A stretch of DNA of 64,000 bases from Microbacterium pumilum (GCF_039530225.1 NZ_BAAAOH010000001.1:4092001-4156000); one strand, 5' to 3'. Shown: positions 9,253 to 18,386, counted from the first letter of the stretch. Notes: generated from the letters alone by a model not told the origin. Made by a program: numbers and translations.

Positions 9253-10131
9253 TCAGAGGCCGAGCAGTCGGGCGGCGTTGTCGCGGAGGATCGCGGGCAG
9301 CACGTCGGGTTTGATCGCGGTCTGCTCGACGTCGCGCAGCCAGCGGTCGGGCGTGAGGAGGGGGAAGTCCGAGCCGAACAGGACCCGGTCGTTGAGGTAG
9401 GAGTTCGCGGCGCGGACGAGCGACTCGGGGAAGTATTTCGGGCTCCAGCCGGACAGGTCGATCCAGGTGTTGTGCTTGTGGGTGGCGACCGAGAGGGCCT
9501 CGTCCTGCCACGGCACCGACGGGTGGGCCATGATGATCTGCAGCTCGGGGAAGTCCGCTGCGACGGGGTCGAGCCGCATCGGGTTCGACAGGGCGAGCCG
9601 CAGCCCGCGTCCGCCGGGAAGGCCCGCGCCGATACCGGTCTGGCCGGTGTGGAAGAGCGCGGGGATGCCGGCATTCTGGATCGTCTCGTAGATCGGGTAG
9701 AACCGGACGTCACTGGGGTCGAACCCCTGCACGGTGGGGTGGAACTTGAAACCCCGCACACCGTGGTCCTCGGCCAGCCGCCGCACCCGGTCGACAGCGT
9801 CGGGGCGGCGCGGGTCGACCGAGCCGAACGGGATGAGCACGTCGCTGTTACGGGCGGCACCGTCTGCGATGTCAGCGCTCGATATCGGCGGCTGGCCGAG
9901 CTGCGTCTCAGCGTCGACGGTGAATACCACCGCCGCCATGCGGCGCTCACGGTAGTACGCGGCCACGCTGTCGAGGTCGGGCCGGGGGCCGTCGGCCTTG
10001 AAGTACTTCGATGCAGCCGCCTCCAGGTCGGCCGGCAGCGACGAGTGGCCGTGCGCGTCGATCTCGATGTGCACGTGCACGTCGATCGCCGTGAGCGCAT
10101 CGACGTCGATCGCGGGTTCGTAGTGCGTCAT
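9253..10131 (-). CDS. Amidohydrolase-2 family metal-dependent hydrolase/decarboxylase
   Basis: The product is 292 aa from ATG 10131. A GTG twelve bases further upstream is also possible but has no ribosome binding site. The TIM-barrel metal ligands are visible: HxH in IDVHVHIE, GFKFHP, FHTGQTG and the C-terminal Asp in LFGSDFPL. This is the ACMSD/gamma-resorcylate decarboxylase-like branch, which acts on small carboxylated or lactone substrates. It sits between the MaoC and SDR genes, and the exact reaction is unknown. An intergenic repeat lies immediately upstream. Confidence 0.85.
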   Translation of the reverse strand: MTHYEPAIDVDALTAIDVHVHIEIDAHGHSSLPADLEAAASKYFKADGPRPDLDSVAAYYRERRMAAVVFTVDAETQLGQPPISSADIADGAARNSDVLIPFGSVDPRRPDAVDRVRRLAEDHGVRGFKFHPTVQGFDPSDVRFYPIYETIQNAGIPALFHTGQTGIGAGLPGGRGLRLALSNPMRLDPVAADFPELQIIMAHPSVPWQDEALSVATHKHNTWIDLSGWSPKYFPESLVRAANSYLNDRVLFGSDFPLLTPDRWLRDVEQTAIKPDVLPAILRDNAARLLGL

Positions 10132-10141
10132 GATCCTAGAC

Positions 10142-10178
10142 ACCGGTCGTTGAGCGAGCGAAGCGAGACGAAACGCAT
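10142..10178. repeat. Dispersed intergenic repeat (GGTCGTTGAGCGAGCG type)
   Basis: The gap between the amidohydrolase and SDR genes reads ACCGGTCGTTGAGCGAGCG then AAGCGAGACGAAACGC. It has an internal imperfect repeat of GCGAGCG/GCGAGACG. I recall this unit as widely repeated in Microbacteriaceae genomes. Only one copy is seen in this window, so the assignment rests on memory of the family. Confidence 0.5.
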
Positions 10179-10179
10179 G

Positions 10180-11097
10180 TCACCTCTGCAGCCCGTCAGG
10201 CAGCGGTGGGAACGTCTCGCCCACCGTCTGCAGCTGCCCACCGAACTCGGCGGTGAAGTCGGCGTCGAGAGCGTCGTACGACCAGCCGCCGTCCCGATAT
10301 GCCGTCGCCACCGCCTCAGGATGCGACCAGACCTGCAGCCGGTCCCCACCGATGCCGATCGCCTGACCGGTGACGCCGGCCGCGGCATCCGACGCGAGGT
10401 ACGCGATAAGCCCCGCGACATCGTCCGACGTACCGAAGCCGAGGTCGTGGCGGAAGAACGCCGGCATCGCCTCCCCTGCCGCGTCGGCTTCGACCGCTGC
10501 CGCGAAGTACGGCACCGTCGCCGTCATCGCCGTGGCCGCGACCGGAATGACCGCGTTCACCGTGATACCTGCGCGCTTCAGCTCGAGCGCCCACGTGCGC
10601 ACCATGCCGACGATGCCAGCCTTGGCCGCGGCGTAGTTCGTCTGACCGAAGTTGCCGCGCTGACCCGTCGGCGACCCGATGCAGACGATGCGACCGGCGA
10701 CCTCGTGCTCGCGCATATACGTCACAGCCTCACGGACGCACGTGAACGTCCCGCGCAGGTGCACGTTCACCACGGTGTCGAAGTCGTCGTCGCTCATCTT
10801 CCACAGCACCGTGTCGCGCAGCACACCGGCATTCGTAACCAGGATGTCGAGTCGCCCGAAGCTCTCCACCGCCGCAGCGACGAGCTTCCTCGCAGTCTCG
10901 GTCGGACCCACCGGAGCGACGACCGCGACAGCCTTGCCGCCCGCGGCCTCGATCGACGCGACCGCGTCAGCTGCGGTCTGCTCGTCGACATCATTCACGA
11001 CGACGGATGCCCCGCGCCGGGCGAGCTCCTGCGAGTACGCGAGACCCAGACCGCGCCCGGATCCGGTGACAATCGCTACCTTGCCGTCCAAAGACAT
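10180..11097 (-). CDS. Short-chain dehydrogenase/reductase (FabG/HSD17B4-like)
   Basis: The product is 305 aa. The ATG at 11097 (MSLDGKVAIVTG) is preferred because GGAG lies six bases upstream, although the frame extends further. The Rossmann glycine motif is GSGRGLGLAYS, the NNAG-type motif is VTNAGVLRD, and the catalytic Ser/Tyr/Lys lie in CIGSPTGQRGN and TNYAAAKAG. The ~55 residues after the core are longer than in classical FabG, as in multifunctional-enzyme-like SDRs. It likely oxidises a 3-hydroxyacyl-CoA made by the adjacent MaoC protein. It is divergent from a MarR gene that may repress it. Confidence 0.9.
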   Translation of the reverse strand: MSLDGKVAIVTGSGRGLGLAYSQELARRGASVVVNDVDEQTAADAVASIEAAGGKAVAVVAPVGPTETARKLVAAAVESFGRLDILVTNAGVLRDTVLWKMSDDDFDTVVNVHLRGTFTCVREAVTYMREHEVAGRIVCIGSPTGQRGNFGQTNYAAAKAGIVGMVRTWALELKRAGITVNAVIPVAATAMTATVPYFAAAVEADAAGEAMPAFFRHDLGFGTSDDVAGLIAYLASDAAAGVTGQAIGIGGDRLQVWSHPEAVATAYRDGGWSYDALDADFTAEFGGQLQTVGETFPPLPDGLQR

Positions 11098-11152
11098 GAC
11101 CACTCCTTCGTGCGTAGTACGACGAGACTCAACCCGAAAGGGACATCGAGTC

Positions 11153-11220
11153 AACTATTACTATCCGCAACTATTGGCAATGTCAATCATTGCCTGCCTA
11201 AACTATTCGGTATACTAAGG
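11153..11220. promoter_or_regulatory. Divergent SDR/marR promoter: phased AACTATT repeats, palindrome and -10
   Basis: AACTATT occurs at 11153, 11169 and 11201, with the variant AATCATT at 11185, giving four copies at an exact 16-bp period. A perfect 7-5-7 palindrome, GGCAATG-TCAAT-CATTGCC, lies at 11176-11194. A -10 box TATACT lies at 11211-11216, seven bases before the marR ATG, so the marR message is probably leaderless. A MarR dimer bound to the palindrome would cover the -35 region. Confidence 0.6.
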
Positions 11221-11223
11221 CGT

Positions 11224-11703
11224 ATGGCAAGCGGGATGGAAACCATGGATGACGCATCGCTCTCGGCCGACGAACGCATGCGCAACTCCCCCCTGGCGGA
11301 AGACCTGAGCTTTCTTCTCGCCAGGGCCAACGCGCTCGCGCTTGCCGCTGGCAATCTCGCCCTCGCCGGGCACGGCCTGCGGGTGAGGTCTTACTCCGTC
11401 CTTGCGCTCGTAGTCGACGAGATTCGCCCATCTCAGCGGGATCTTGCCGCATTCCTCCGCCTGGATCCCAGTCAGGTTGTTGCCCTCGTCGACGATCTCC
11501 AAGAGCGAGGCCTCGTTCGTCGTGAGGCAAACCCCGCGGATCGTCGGACCAACGTCGTGGTCGCCACGACCGAAGGCCGAGAGCTGTTCGGCGCGGCTCA
11601 ACGGGACACTCGCGCGGCCGAACGCGAACTGCATGCCCACGTTGCCCCGGCACAGCGCGCGGCCCTCAGTGAACTGCTTGAACTGATCGCCTTTCCTACG
11701 TGA
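11224..11703 (+). CDS. MarR-family transcriptional regulator
   Basis: The product is 159 aa from ATG 11224. The winged helix is recognisable: PSQRDLAAFLRLDPSQVVALV then DDLQERGLVRRE, and the wing NPADRRTNVVVATTEGREL. It is divergent from the SDR/amidohydrolase/MaoC/acyl-CoA synthetase operon, and a palindrome lies in the shared promoter region. The expected role is a repressor released by an acyl-CoA or aromatic ligand. Its 3' end is only 8 bp from the convergent serine-hydrolase gene. Confidence 0.9.
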   Translation: MASGMETMDDASLSADERMRNSPLAEDLSFLLARANALALAAGNLALAGHGLRVRSYSVLALVVDEIRPSQRDLAAFLRLDPSQVVALVDDLQERGLVRREANPADRRTNVVVATTEGRELFGAAQRDTRAAERELHAHVAPAQRAALSELLELIAFPT

Positions 11704-11711
11704 GCGAGCCC

Positions 11712-12887
11712 CTAAAGACAGTCCCGCACCGCGTCGATGAGCGTCTTCCACCGCATGTCTCCGTGGGGTCCGATATTGCGCATTCGGCTGCAGATGTAGC
11801 CGAAACCGATCTCGTACTCGGCGTCCGCGATGCCCAGGCGGCCGCCCGCACCGGTGTGTCCGAAGGATGCGGGTCCGAAGCCAGGCATGCTGGGTGACGT
11901 GAGCTGGTAGCCGAGCCCGAACCGGATATCGGGCCCCGCAGTACCACTCTCGATGAGTGTCTCGACATCGTCAGTGCGCGGCTCGGTTGCCAGTCGCATC
12001 GTCTCGTCACTGACCAGTCGAACGCCATCGACGGGGCCGAGCAATGCGGCATACATCGACGCGAGCGCGCGAGCGTCGGTGATCGCTCCGATGCCAGGGC
12101 GTTCGGCGCTGTAGTGAGCACGAACCTCGTCGGCATCAGAGAAGTCCGGATCCATGGGTGGGTTCTCGCGCATGAACGCCTGCCGTTGCGCGGCGTACGA
12201 TCCAGGCTCAGCCGGATCCTCGACCGGGACCATCGGGCTGATGCCTTCCCAGCGACCGGGGACCACCCTCCCATGAAGCGCATCCGGAAGGCCGATCCAC
12301 ATGTCGATGTTCAGTGGTTCGGCGATCAGGGCGCGAACGTGCGTTGCGATTGATGAACCGGTCGCTCGGCGCACCACTTCGTCGAGCAACGTTCCGTAGG
12401 TGACGGGGTGGTAGGCCATAGCGGTTCCTGGTTCCCACAGCGGCTCGGCGCCCGCAAGTGCGGCCGTAACCGCTTCCCCGCGATGCAGGTCAAGTCCTTG
12501 GAGGCCCGTCCCCAAGGGCGGATATGGCAGTCCGGCGGTGTGCGACGCGAGCATCGCGACGGTGATGTGTTCTTTGCCGCCGGCTGCAAATTCCGGCCAG
12601 TAGCTCGCCACGGGAGCAATCGGGTCAATGGCGCCCCGATCCACCAGCGCAGCCAGGACCGTGGCGGTGATTCCCTTGCTGGCCGACGCGACCATCATCA
12701 GGCCGTCTTCCGGCATGGGGCGACCGTTGACGACGTCTGTCCCGTCCCACAGGTCGACGACCCTGACACCGCGGTGGAAAACCGCAACGGCTGCCGCGTC
12801 TTCCCCAGGCTCCACGAAGTTGCGGTGGAAAGCCGCTGCGACGGCCCCGAATCCTTCCGACACACCCGCCGTCGCACTAGCGGCCAT
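11712..12887 (-). CDS. Serine hydrolase, class C beta-lactamase/EstB-like esterase
   Basis: The product is 391 aa with the SxxK motif SASK at 68-71, the Tyr motif in AMAYHPVTYG (~160) and HTG in SFGHTGAGG near the C-terminus. These are the active-site elements of EstB-type esterases and DD-peptidase-like proteins. No signal peptide is present, which favours an intracellular esterase over a beta-lactamase. It lies downstream of an HSL-type esterase in the same direction. A decayed partial copy exists at 6320-6480 and a diverged paralogue at 24918-26087. Confidence 0.88.
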   Translation of the reverse strand: MAASATAGVSEGFGAVAAAFHRNFVEPGEDAAAVAVFHRGVRVVDLWDGTDVVNGRPMPEDGLMMVASASKGITATVLAALVDRGAIDPIAPVASYWPEFAAGGKEHITVAMLASHTAGLPYPPLGTGLQGLDLHRGEAVTAALAGAEPLWEPGTAMAYHPVTYGTLLDEVVRRATGSSIATHVRALIAEPLNIDMWIGLPDALHGRVVPGRWEGISPMVPVEDPAEPGSYAAQRQAFMRENPPMDPDFSDADEVRAHYSAERPGIGAITDARALASMYAALLGPVDGVRLVSDETMRLATEPRTDDVETLIESGTAGPDIRFGLGYQLTSPSMPGFGPASFGHTGAGGRLGIADAEYEIGFGYICSRMRNIGPHGDMRWKTLIDAVRDCL

Positions 12888-12941
12888 GGCACTTCACTCC
12901 GAAGGAGAAGGCGTCGGATGGTAGCCCGACCGCTGACTCGG

Positions 12942-13904
12942 TCATCCGAGGACCTTCAGAGCTCGGCGCAACGCCTCAAGTCGGGTCGATTCGATCAACT
13001 TGCTCAACGCGCTTTCAGGGGCCATCCCCTCGACGCCGTGCGCAAGTCCGGGGTACACGTGCAGTTCGGTCGCCACTCCCGCTTGTAGGAGGCGAAGGGC
13101 GAATGCGATGTCCTCGTCTCGGAATGGATCGAGTTCACCCACGTCGATGAAGACTGGCGGAAATCCAGCCAGGTCGGTCGCCCTAGCAGGCGCCGCATAT
13201 TGATCGGCCGATCCCCCGCTGAGGTACCACGACCATCCTTCTCGGTTCTTCGACCCGTCCCAAAGGAGTGCGCCCAGCTCGTCGAACTCGCCGTTGGATG
13301 GAGTGGCGGTCCGGTCGTCGATCATTGGCGCTATGGCCAGGACGAAGCTGGGCAAGATGCCGCCTGAATCGCGGACGCGCAGAGTGGTGCCCAGCGCGAG
13401 TCCACCACCGGCGCTGGCGCCGAAGATCACCACTCGATTCGGATCGATGCCCAGCGTGTCCGTGTTGGTGGTCAACCATGAGAAGCCGTTCACGCAATCG
13501 TCCACAGGAGCCGGGAATGGGTGCTCGGGCGCGAGTCGGTACTCGACGCACGCCACGATGCACCCCAGGGTCTCGGCGAGGCGCAGCGCGGTGGGGTGTT
13601 CGAAATCGATGGTCCCGGCCCACATTCCCCCGCCGTGAATGAGGTAAAGGGCGGGCCTCGGGTCATCTGCTGTCCGTGGGCGGTAAACCCGAACCAGCAC
13701 CGTCTCGTCTCCCTCACCGGCATGGTGATCCTGCCACGTGACCGTTTCAGACTCCGCCTTCGCGGGGAGAATTGCATCGAGAATGGCCACCGAAGTGGCT
13801 CGACGATCGACCACATCCATGGTCGGATAGTCCGCCGGGAACAGTCCCTCCACGGCGGCAAGTGCCGCACGATGTTCCGGGTCCATACGCTCGTGGAAGT
13901 CCAT
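12942..13904 (-). CDS. HSL-family alpha/beta hydrolase (esterase/acetylase)
   Basis: The product is 320 aa. The ATG at 13904 has AAAGGA upstream and starts at the family's usual place, although the frame remains open for another ~70 codons. The oxyanion motif is HGGG (90-93), the nucleophile is in GASAG (Ser164), the acid in DVGELDPFRDED and the His in LAHGVEG. It is a cytoplasmic carboxylesterase of the hormone-sensitive-lipase group. It pairs with the EstB-like gene downstream and is divergent from an ABC sugar transporter whose operon carries a second HSL esterase. Confidence 0.88.
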   Translation of the reverse strand: MDFHERMDPEHRAALAAVEGLFPADYPTMDVVDRRATSVAILDAILPAKAESETVTWQDHHAGEGDETVLVRVYRPRTADDPRPALYLIHGGGMWAGTIDFEHPTALRLAETLGCIVACVEYRLAPEHPFPAPVDDCVNGFSWLTTNTDTLGIDPNRVVIFGASAGGGLALGTTLRVRDSGGILPSFVLAIAPMIDDRTATPSNGEFDELGALLWDGSKNREGWSWYLSGGSADQYAAPARATDLAGFPPVFIDVGELDPFRDEDIAFALRLLQAGVATELHVYPGLAHGVEGMAPESALSKLIESTRLEALRRALKVLG

Positions 13905-14023
13905 ATGCGTCCTTTCGGGTTCGAATCGTCGGCTCGGATGCCGTCTCGGGTCTCGGTTCGACGACGACAGGGCGACTTCGGCGTGGACCTTCATCATCTT
14001 GTGCTTGGGGCATCGTGCGGCAA

Positions 14024-14072
14024 AACCGCCATCTGGCGTCCGAATGCTCGCTCTTGCGACGCAATGGCGGTT
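14024..14072. promoter_or_regulatory. Inverted repeat pair in the esterase/ABC divergent promoter region
   Basis: AACCGCCAT at 14024-14032 and its exact reverse complement ATGGCGGTT at 14064-14072 are separated by 31 bp, about four helical turns centre to centre. They lie in the 246-bp region between the divergent HSL esterase and the binding-protein gene. A looping or paired-site operator is possible. No other clear element was seen in this gap apart from the AAAGGAG ribosome binding site. Confidence 0.3.
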
Positions 14073-14150
14073 ACGCTCGCCTACCGCAAATCGAAACACT
14101 GGCACGAGGGCGCCACCAGACAAACGCCCGTCACCGTCAAAGGAGATGCG

Positions 14151-15518
14151 ATGCCCGAATCCAACCGTCCACTTGACCGCTATCGCCCATTGGGGCTCCT
14201 CGTCGCAACAGGTGTGGTCAGCGTTCTTGCACTCGCCGGCTGCGCCGCACCGGGCAGCTCAGCACCCGACTCGACCGAAACCCCGTCCGATGTCAGCGCC
14301 GAGCTCACATCGGATGACGTCGTCGTGTCGATGCTGCTCGAGTCCGGCGGCGCCCCCGCAGTCAAGTCGCTGGCCGCAGAGTTCACGAAGCAGCATCCGA
14401 ACGTCACGTTCGACATCAAGGAAGACAACTTCCAGAATCTGACCGCGAACGCGGCGAAGATCATCGCGTCGCCCGATGCGCCTGATCTCGTGCGCTATCC
14501 AAACGTTGCTGAGCAGGCGAAGAACGGCACGATCACCAACCTCGACGCGTACGCTGCTGCCTTCGGCTGGGATGACTGGCCCCAGTCGCTTCTGGGTCAG
14601 ATGCGCGTCAACGACGACGGCACGCGCGGCGCGGGTTCGCTCTATGGCATGGGAATCGGCTTCAACGTCACCGGCGTGTACTACAACAAGAAGTTGGCCG
14701 AGCAGATCGGAATGACAACCCCGCCCGAAACCCTCGACGACTTCGTTGCCCTGCTGGACGATGCGGTGGCAGCTGGGCTGACACCCATGTCGATGGGCAA
14801 CAAGGGATGGAATGCCAGCTTCCCGCTCCAAGGCATCCAGAACCAGCTGCCCGGCGTCGACGACCTGCGGGACTGGATCTACCAGGTTCCCGATGCCACG
14901 TATGAGACCGACTCCGCTGTCGAGGCCGCGACCATGCTGCAGGACTGGAACAACAAGGGCTACTTCCTACCCGATGTCAACGCGATCGATTACCCAACCA
15001 TGGTCAGCACTTTCGCCGAAGGCAAGGCGGTCTTCATCCTGGATGGCGACTGGAACAACGCGGCTTATGACGGCGCTGGAGGCACCGACACATTCGGCTT
15101 CTTCCCCTTCCCCCCGGTGACAGCCGATGGGAGCCTTGTCGCCATGGCGTCGCCGTCCACGTACGTCCTGCCCAAGTCCGCGAAGAACGCGGCAACCACC
15201 GCCTACTTCCTCAACTGGGTCGCCACCGACCCAGAAGCCCGCGAGATCGTCGTGACTCAGGCAGGATCCAACCCGGGCGGACCGACAGACCTGGAGCTGC
15301 CCACCATCGACCCGAGCTCGCTTGCCAGCCTGACATTGCCCTTCGGCACTGAGGTTTCGGACCAGGGCGGTGCTATGGACTTCATCGCGAACGCGACCGC
15401 GGGCATCTGGCCGACAACGATCGGCCCGAACTCTCAGCTGCTGCTGGCCAACAAGATGACGCCGGATGAGTTCGTCGCGTCGGTGCAGAAGCAATACGAG
15501 ACAGAGCTCGGACGCTAA
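14151..15518 (+). CDS. ABC sugar transporter substrate-binding lipoprotein
   Basis: The product is 455 aa from ATG 14151 with AAAGGAG upstream. The N-terminus is a lipoprotein signal (hydrophobic LLVATGVVSVLALAGC, lipobox LAGC). The mature part is a cluster-B/extracellular-solute-binding family 1 protein (AEFTKQHPNVTFDIK, then FQNLTANAAK). It would be tethered outside the membrane and deliver a sugar-like solute to the two permeases that follow. It is clearly paralogous to the protein at 20714-22066. No ATPase gene is in the operon. Confidence 0.92.
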   Translation: MPESNRPLDRYRPLGLLVATGVVSVLALAGCAAPGSSAPDSTETPSDVSAELTSDDVVVSMLLESGGAPAVKSLAAEFTKQHPNVTFDIKEDNFQNLTANAAKIIASPDAPDLVRYPNVAEQAKNGTITNLDAYAAAFGWDDWPQSLLGQMRVNDDGTRGAGSLYGMGIGFNVTGVYYNKKLAEQIGMTTPPETLDDFVALLDDAVAAGLTPMSMGNKGWNASFPLQGIQNQLPGVDDLRDWIYQVPDATYETDSAVEAATMLQDWNNKGYFLPDVNAIDYPTMVSTFAEGKAVFILDGDWNNAAYDGAGGTDTFGFFPFPPVTADGSLVAMASPSTYVLPKSAKNAATTAYFLNWVATDPEAREIVVTQAGSNPGGPTDLELPTIDPSSLASLTLPFGTEVSDQGGAMDFIANATAGIWPTTIGPNSQLLLANKMTPDEFVASVQKQYETELGR

Positions 15519-15520
15519 CT

Positions 15521-16498
15521 GTGACTCACACTGAGGCTGGCCCCGCCCCACGGTCCAACGTCGGGGCTGGCCGCACTCCCTCCAATGCGGAGCGAGTGCG
15601 GCCGGCACCGAGCCTGAGGCGGAGGCGGACACGCTCCCTTCTCCGCCGGATGTCCGGTTGGCTTTACGTACTCCCCGCGCTGGGCGTCTACGCCTGGCTC
15701 GTCATCCAGCCTTTCGCCCTCTCGGTCCAGTACTCGTTCTACCAATGGAACGGCATTGGCCCATCGAAGTGGGTCGGGTTCGACAACTACATCGAGGTCT
15801 TCAGCGACCCGAACCGATTGGGTGCGATCGCCAACGCGTTCAAGCTGATGTTCTTCTACACCGTCCTGGCGGTGGCTCTGGCGCTGCTTGCCGCCGCAGT
15901 CACGCGGGGCATGACATCGCGATGGGGACGCGTGTCGCAGACCGTCCTGTTCTTGCCACAAGTCATCCCCCTCGTGGGTGCGGGCATCGCGTGGGAGTGG
16001 CTCTACCAGCCTCAGGGACCGATCAACGAAACGCTCCGCGCAATCGGACTCGGCGCGCTCGCCAAGCCATGGCTGTCGGACTTCGACACGGCTCTACCGG
16101 CCGTCGGCTTTGTCGGCACTTGGCTGCTGATCGGCTTGTGCACGATGCTGCTGAGCACAGGGATGGGAAAGATCGACTCCACCCTCTACGACGCAGCCAA
16201 GGTTGACGGTGCGGGACCCGTTCGCGAGTTCTTCGCGGTCACGCTCCCCGGCGTCCGAGCAGAGCTCACGGTGTGCGTCACCGTGACGCTCATCGCTGCG
16301 CTGGCCAGCTTCGACGTGGTCTACGTCATGACGAAGGGTGGTCCCGGGGTCGCGACCATGGTCCCCGGAATGGACATCTACACGATTGCCTTCGCACAAA
16401 ACCGCATCGGTGCTGCATCGGCAATGGCCGTTGTGCTGATGATTCTCGTGCTGATCGTGGTCATCCCGGTACAGAGATTGATGGCGGAGAAACGATGA
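15521..16498 (+). CDS. ABC sugar transporter permease (MalF/UgpA type)
   Basis: The product is 325 aa from a GTG 2 nt after the binding-protein stop. A basic, Pro/Arg-rich N-terminus of ~45 residues precedes six membrane segments. The EAA loop that contacts the ATPase reads YDAAKVDGAGPVREFFAVTL. Its closest relative in the window is the permease at 22145-23053 (shared QYSFYxWNGxGPSxWVGF). It overlaps the next permease by ATGA. Confidence 0.92.
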   Translation: MTHTEAGPAPRSNVGAGRTPSNAERVRPAPSLRRRRTRSLLRRMSGWLYVLPALGVYAWLVIQPFALSVQYSFYQWNGIGPSKWVGFDNYIEVFSDPNRLGAIANAFKLMFFYTVLAVALALLAAAVTRGMTSRWGRVSQTVLFLPQVIPLVGAGIAWEWLYQPQGPINETLRAIGLGALAKPWLSDFDTALPAVGFVGTWLLIGLCTMLLSTGMGKIDSTLYDAAKVDGAGPVREFFAVTLPGVRAELTVCVTVTLIAALASFDVVYVMTKGGPGVATMVPGMDIYTIAFAQNRIGAASAMAVVLMILVLIVVIPVQRLMAEKR

Positions 16499-17328
16499 GT
16501 ACCATTCGAACAAGCCCGCCGCGGCCCTGGACCGGTCGCATCGTGCTCTTCCTGCTCGTGATCATCACGCTCGCACCGTTCGTCGCGCTCATCGGCACTG
16601 CACTGCAACCTTCTGGGACGGTTCCGACCGGTTTGACCATCCCGAGCCCACCCCATTTCGAGAACTTCGTCACGGCGTTCCAAGTAGCGCAGCTTCCAAC
16701 CCTGATGTTCTCGAGCGCGCTTCTGGTGGTCATGGTTGTGCCAGCGGCAATTCTGCTCGTGGTGATGGCCGCCTATGGAATCGTGCAGCTTCGAATCCCC
16801 GGGGCGCCCTTCGTGTTCCTTCTGTTTCTGCTGGGCCTGACCATCCCATACGAAAGCTTGATCACGCCCCTCTATTACTTGATGCGGGACGCGCATCTGG
16901 TCAACACGCGATTCGCGATCGCTCTGCCGCTCATCGCGCTCTACCTTCCGTTCGGAGTGTTCTGGATGCGCGCCCACTTCCTTGGTGTGCCGAAGGAACT
17001 CGGCGAAGCGGCCTCCATCGACGGCGCAGGGTCGTGGAAAGCCCTCCGCTACATCCATCTGCCCGTCGCCGCGCCGGCCATCGCCTCCCTTGCGGTGCTG
17101 TTCTCCTTGTGGACCTGGAATCAATTCATCATCGCGCTGGTGATGATGGATGACCCGCTCAAGCGCACCGTCGCCGGGGCGCTCGGGGCCTTCCAGGGAG
17201 AACACAGTACTGACCTGGTGCTGATCTGTGCCGCTGCAGTGCTGATGATGCTGCCAACGATCCTGGTCTTCATCTTCCTGCAGAAGCTATTCGTCTCCGC
17301 GCTACTCCAGGGGTCGGTGAAGGGATGA
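16495..17328 (+). CDS. ABC sugar transporter permease (MalG/UgpE type)
   Basis: The product is 277 aa and its ATG overlaps the previous stop (ATGA). It has six membrane segments. The EAA motif is GEAASIDGAGSWKALRYIHL, and the C-terminus QGSVKG is typical of this group. It forms the second half of the membrane channel with the upstream gene. The ATPase must come from elsewhere, probably a shared MsiK-like subunit. Confidence 0.92.
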   Translation: MSTIRTSPPRPWTGRIVLFLLVIITLAPFVALIGTALQPSGTVPTGLTIPSPPHFENFVTAFQVAQLPTLMFSSALLVVMVVPAAILLVVMAAYGIVQLRIPGAPFVFLLFLLGLTIPYESLITPLYYLMRDAHLVNTRFAIALPLIALYLPFGVFWMRAHFLGVPKELGEAASIDGAGSWKALRYIHLPVAAPAIASLAVLFSLWTWNQFIIALVMMDDPLKRTVAGALGAFQGEHSTDLVLICAAAVLMMLPTILVFIFLQKLFVSALLQGSVKG

Positions 17329-18314
17329 CCGTGTCCTCTGGCAACCAACCGGTGCCGGCACCGCCGTTCGACCCGGAAATCGCTGCCGCGTTCGCCATGC
17401 AGCTCCAGCAGACGTCGCCCATCACGTTGGCTGACATCCCCTCGAAGCGAGCCGAGGACGATGCCGCCGCGGCGGATGCGGTCGAACGGATCACACAGCT
17501 GGGGCTGATTCGTGAGGATCACCAAGTCCGAAGCTACGACGGTGAAGCGATCGGACTTTCAATCGTGCATCGCCCAGAGCGCACCCTCACTAGCCCGCTG
17601 ATCTACTACATCCACGGCGGGGGCATGATGATGGGCAATCGGTGGAGCGGCTTCGACGTGTATCTGGATTGGATCAACCGGTACAACGCTGTGATCGCGA
17701 CGGTCGACTACCGCCTGGCACCAGAGGCCGTATTTCCGACCCCGCAAGAAGACTGCTACGCAGCGTACGAGTACCTGGCGAACAACTCCGACTTATTGAA
17801 GCTCAACCTGTCGAACGGGCTGATCGCCGGAATCAGCGCGGGCGGCGGGCTGGCTGCCGCCGTCACGCTAATGGCTCGGGACCGGGGAGGTCCGACATTC
17901 GGCGGTCAGCTACTTTTGGCGCCCATGTTGGACGACCGGGGAACCTCACCGTCCACTCGCCAATTCTCGACGGGTTTGTGGAACGCCGCCGAGAACGATT
18001 TGGGATGGCGGTCGGTGCTCGGATCTCTCTACGGAACTGATGAGGTGCCTGAGTACGCTGCACCCGCCCGTGCATCGGACCTCGGCCGACTCCCGCCGGC
18101 CTTCCTCGAAGTTGGCAGCGCCGAGGTCTTCCGCGACGAGGTCGTCGAGTTTGCCAGCGGAATCTGGAAAGACGGAGGCCAAGCAGACCTGCACGTGTGG
18201 TCGGGCGGATTCCACGGATTCGTCACGTTTGAGCACACAGTTATCGCTCAGGGCGCCGCAAACTCCCTTCTCAACTGGATGGACCGTACTCTGGGATTCA
18301 CCGGGCGGCCTTGA
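17325..18314 (+). CDS. HSL-family alpha/beta hydrolase (esterase)
   Basis: The product is 329 aa and overlaps the permease by ATGA, so it belongs to the transport operon. HGGG is at 97-100, the nucleophile in GISAGG (Ser171), and the C-terminal His in GGFHGF. The N-terminal cap of ~85 residues is typical for the family. Coupling of an esterase to a sugar-type importer suggests that the transported compound carries an ester or acyl group that is removed inside the cell. It resembles the esterase at 12942-13904 in motif layout. Confidence 0.9.
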   Translation: MTVSSGNQPVPAPPFDPEIAAAFAMQLQQTSPITLADIPSKRAEDDAAAADAVERITQLGLIREDHQVRSYDGEAIGLSIVHRPERTLTSPLIYYIHGGGMMMGNRWSGFDVYLDWINRYNAVIATVDYRLAPEAVFPTPQEDCYAAYEYLANNSDLLKLNLSNGLIAGISAGGGLAAAVTLMARDRGGPTFGGQLLLAPMLDDRGTSPSTRQFSTGLWNAAENDLGWRSVLGSLYGTDEVPEYAAPARASDLGRLPPAFLEVGSAEVFRDEVVEFASGIWKDGGQADLHVWSGGFHGFVTFEHTVIAQGAANSLLNWMDRTLGFTGRP

Positions 18315-18386
18315 GCTTGGCGGCTCGGAATCGTCCCGTAGCAGAACGAGGCGACGACACCCACCACGCAATGAAGGCGAGTGGCG

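Noticed and set aside
8974..11223. Very long open frame on the + strand running through the MaoC, amidohydrolase and SDR region into marR
   Set aside because: It is an antisense shadow of real minus-strand genes with clear motifs; only its last 160 codons (marR) are coding.
11712..12887. Annotation as an antibiotic-resistance beta-lactamase
   Set aside because: No signal peptide, HTG rather than KTG, and a context with esterases and transporters favour an EstB-like esterase.
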